From NCBI RefSeq assembly GCF_023282985.1, contig NZ_JAGQDC010000022.1, forward strand, positions 1-64,000: a DNA stretch of 64,000 nucleotides. The letters are read 5' to 3'. Positions 62,231 through 64,000 of the stretch are shown here, in pieces (positions within the stretch are counted from its first letter, which is position 1; every line of letters starts with the position of its first letter). The translations under genes and the position numbers were made by a program. The stretch is from Serratia silvae. GTDB lineage: Bacteria; Pseudomonadota; Gammaproteobacteria; Enterobacterales; Enterobacteriaceae. Below the pieces are notes generated by a model. That model was not told where the DNA came from, searched no databases, and was given only the letters and a program-made list of their open reading frames with translations.

Positions 62231-63745
62231 ATGCCACAACAGAACAACGGGATCGCCTACAGTTATGTTCGCTTTTCAAGCAAGCGGCAAGAATTGGGTG
62301 ACAGCCTGCGCAGACAGACGGAAATGGCTGAAGATTACGCCACCAAAAATGGCCTGAAACTCTCCAGCAAAAACTTTCAGGATCTTGGTATCAGTGCCTT
62401 TCGTGAGGGTAAACGTGCCTCTCTTGTAGACATGCTTGCAGCCATCGAAGAAGGCCAGATCAGCGCAGGTTCAACAATCATTATAGAAGCACTAGATCGC
62501 CTTTCACGACGAGGTATTGATGCCACTCTGGAAACGGTCAAAGAAATTCTTCGCAAAGAAGTTCAGGTCGTCAGTCTGTCTGATGGTTTGCTACTAACCA
62601 AAAGCAGTCTTAACGATCTACAAAGCGTTATCCGTATCGCCGTAGCTGCCGATCTCGCCCATAAAGAATCGGAACGAAAAGCTGTACGTCTAAGAGAAAC
62701 CAAAGGCCAACAACGGCAAGCCGCACTGGCTGGTAAACCCATCAATAAAGTTTTGCCCTTTTGGTTGCAACGCACTACCGATGGGTATGAACTTGGCGAC
62801 AAAGCCGAGATTGCCAGGCAAATCGTCCGTCTCAAGCAGGAAGGCAAAGGTAGTAACATGATTGCCAAAACGCTTAATAAGCAAGGCACTGCTGGCATCC
62901 GTGCTTCTCAGTGGAATCATGCATCAATAACCAAAATGTTAAAAAACCCTGCTTTATATGGTGCATATCAAACTGGTGAAACGACTAAAGAAAGGGAGCT
63001 AGTCAAACTTGATTTAGTTGAAGGATACTACCCTTCCCTGATCAGCAAAGAGGATTGGCTGTTACTTCAATCAGACCAAAGCAAATCCAAACGGGGACGC
63101 CGTAGTGCTGATAACCCTTATAGCGGACTATTACGCTGTGAATGTGGTGGCGCATTAATAAAAAGAAAACACACCGTAAAAGGAAAACTGTACGTTTATC
63201 ACGGATGCTTGAATGCTAAAGATGGTCGGTGCTCGCAAAACATTTCAATCAAAGGATTAGATGGTGCGTTAACTACTATTCTTGGTCGGTTAGAGTTCAA
63301 GAAAAAACCTTCACTCGACCAGTCAATCCATCAGGAAAGGCAACTACTTGAAAAGCGCATTAGCGATCTGAATAGTAAACTACAAACTCTGGACAACATT
63401 CCTCTGTCTGTAATCAAAAGCATCGGTACAATGGAAAATAGAGTAAAGGAAATTACCGAGCAGATTACAAAAGATGCGCGAGAACAGCGTGGCATTGACG
63501 CAGTTCAAAATGAGAAACTCTCTAGCATTACTGATGGCTTAGAGCTAAACCTTTTGCTAAAAAGGGTACTGAAAAACATTACCGTCACTCGTTCAGGAAA
63601 CGGATGGGTCGTAAAGATTCTTCACCTTTCAGGCCATAAGCAGAATTTCTTAATGGTTGATGGTGAAATCAAGTTTATGAGTGATACCATTGCACTACAG
63701 AAGCTATTGGCTGGATTCCGTGTAGAGGAAGAAACAGCAAAGTAA
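62231..63745 (+). CDS. Large serine recombinase (integrase-type)
   Basis: This is a 504-residue site-specific recombinase. The N-terminal resolvase-type catalytic domain (residues 10-150) shows YSYVRFSSKRQELGDSLRRQ, with the Ser nucleophile at residue 16 or 17, and IIIEALDRLSRRGIDATLET. The recombinase domain follows at about 180-285 (LKQEGKGSNMIAKTLNKQGT). A zinc ribbon then reads LLRCECGGALIKRK with HGCLNAKDGRC near 305-335. A coiled-coil stretch (about 360-410) ends in a C-terminal tail. Such proteins integrate and excise phages and islands at att sites. It abuts ybiT and precedes a second recombinase gene. The ribosome site (GGA) is weak. Confidence 0.88.
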   Translation: MPQQNNGIAYSYVRFSSKRQELGDSLRRQTEMAEDYATKNGLKLSSKNFQDLGISAFREGKRASLVDMLAAIEEGQISAGSTIIIEALDRLSRRGIDATLETVKEILRKEVQVVSLSDGLLLTKSSLNDLQSVIRIAVAADLAHKESERKAVRLRETKGQQRQAALAGKPINKVLPFWLQRTTDGYELGDKAEIARQIVRLKQEGKGSNMIAKTLNKQGTAGIRASQWNHASITKMLKNPALYGAYQTGETTKERELVKLDLVEGYYPSLISKEDWLLLQSDQSKSKRGRRSADNPYSGLLRCECGGALIKRKHTVKGKLYVYHGCLNAKDGRCSQNISIKGLDGALTTILGRLEFKKKPSLDQSIHQERQLLEKRISDLNSKLQTLDNIPLSVIKSIGTMENRVKEITEQITKDAREQRGIDAVQNEKLSSITDGLELNLLLKRVLKNITVTRSGNGWVVKILHLSGHKQNFLMVDGEIKFMSDTIALQKLLAGFRVEEETAK

Positions 63746-63807
63746 ATTAACTAACAATATGTATTTCCTCCTATCTGCAAGATATAATTTACAGAAAGGA
63801 GGAAAAC

Positions 63808-64000
63808 ATGACAATTTTTGCTTATACAAGAGTATCCAAGGCCGATAACGAAACCGGCACTACCGATAACCAAATCACGCTTATTGAATCGCAGTTAAAG
63901 ATCGATACCATTTACTCTGATGTTAACATCTCAGGTTCGATAGCTTTCCAGAAACGTCCAGAAGCACAAAAGTTAGTCAATGAATTAAAACCCGGCGATA
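63808..64000 (+). CDS. Serine recombinase, Pin/Gin invertase-like, 5' part only
   Basis: The first 64 codons of a second serine recombinase are visible before the window ends. It reads TIFAYTRVSKADNETGTTDN, with the catalytic Ser in TRVSKADNET near residue 9, then a short helix and strand ending near AQKLVNELKPGD. This N-terminus is more like small invertase/resolvase proteins (about 190 residues) than like its larger neighbour. The ribosome site AAAGGAGG is near perfect. It lies 62 bp after the integrase-type gene. Whether it acts in DNA inversion or in excision of the same element cannot be said. Confidence 0.75.
   Translation, partial: MTIFAYTRVSKADNETGTTDNQITLIESQLKIDTIYSDVNISGSIAFQKRPEAQKLVNELKPGD

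Overview
The window looks like a chromosomal segment of an enterobacterium, most likely Serratia or a close Yersiniaceae relative. This rests on near-complete agreement of many proteins with Escherichia coli families (MetG, MaeA, MglA, YbiT, WcaJ, Wza), conserved E. coli-like neighbourhoods (yegH/asmA/dcd/udk; mrp/metG; yohJK-cdd-sanA-mgl-galS-yeiB-folE), an ERIC repeat and many CT-rich palindromes at gene ends. The genus call is inference; no rRNA or tRNA gene is visible.

Positions 1-17,600 hold a surface-polysaccharide locus of the Wzx/Wzy type, read on the minus strand from a JUMPstart-like leader: wza-wzb-wzc (export), an attenuator-like terminator, two family 2 glycosyltransferases, wcaJ (first sugar, glucose-1-phosphate), rmlB-A-C-D (dTDP-L-rhamnose), the flippase wzx, a nitroreductase-like protein, a polysaccharide pyruvyl transferase, a second internal terminator, and two more glycosyltransferases. 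Beyond these is an AT-rich stretch with a decayed membrane-protein reading frame cut by an IS903-type IS5-family element, itself decayed and running off the left edge. The predicted product is a roughly five-sugar repeat containing glucose and probably rhamnose, with a pyruvate ketal. No intact Wzy polymerase is visible. The paralogues galF and galU sit in tandem just upstream of wza.

Positions 20,000-31,600 are core genome: yegH, dcuC (between yegH and asmA, unlike E. coli), the udk-dcd-asmA operon, a PAP2 phosphatase, mrp and metG. Positions 31,700-46,700 hold an orphan periplasmic binding protein, a YdeE-like MFS carrier, yohJK-cdd, maeA, sanA, the methyl-galactoside transporter mglBAC with its CRP site and galactose operator, galS, and folE-yeiB. 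Positions 46,700-62,200 hold a YbfB-type MFS gene divergent from a LysR gene, the formaldehyde detoxification pair frmA-fghA, the iaaA-gsiABCD glutathione operon, a DUF924 gene, an ERIC element, moeA-moeB and the ABC-F gene ybiT.

At the right end, two serine recombinase genes in tandem begin 38 bp from the start codon of ybiT. They look like the left end of an integrated mobile element that continues past the window. Other unusual points are a 35-bp palindrome containing a perfect match to the 19-bp IS50/Tn5 inside end at the 3' end of moeB, and the broken membrane gene at the end of the polysaccharide cluster.
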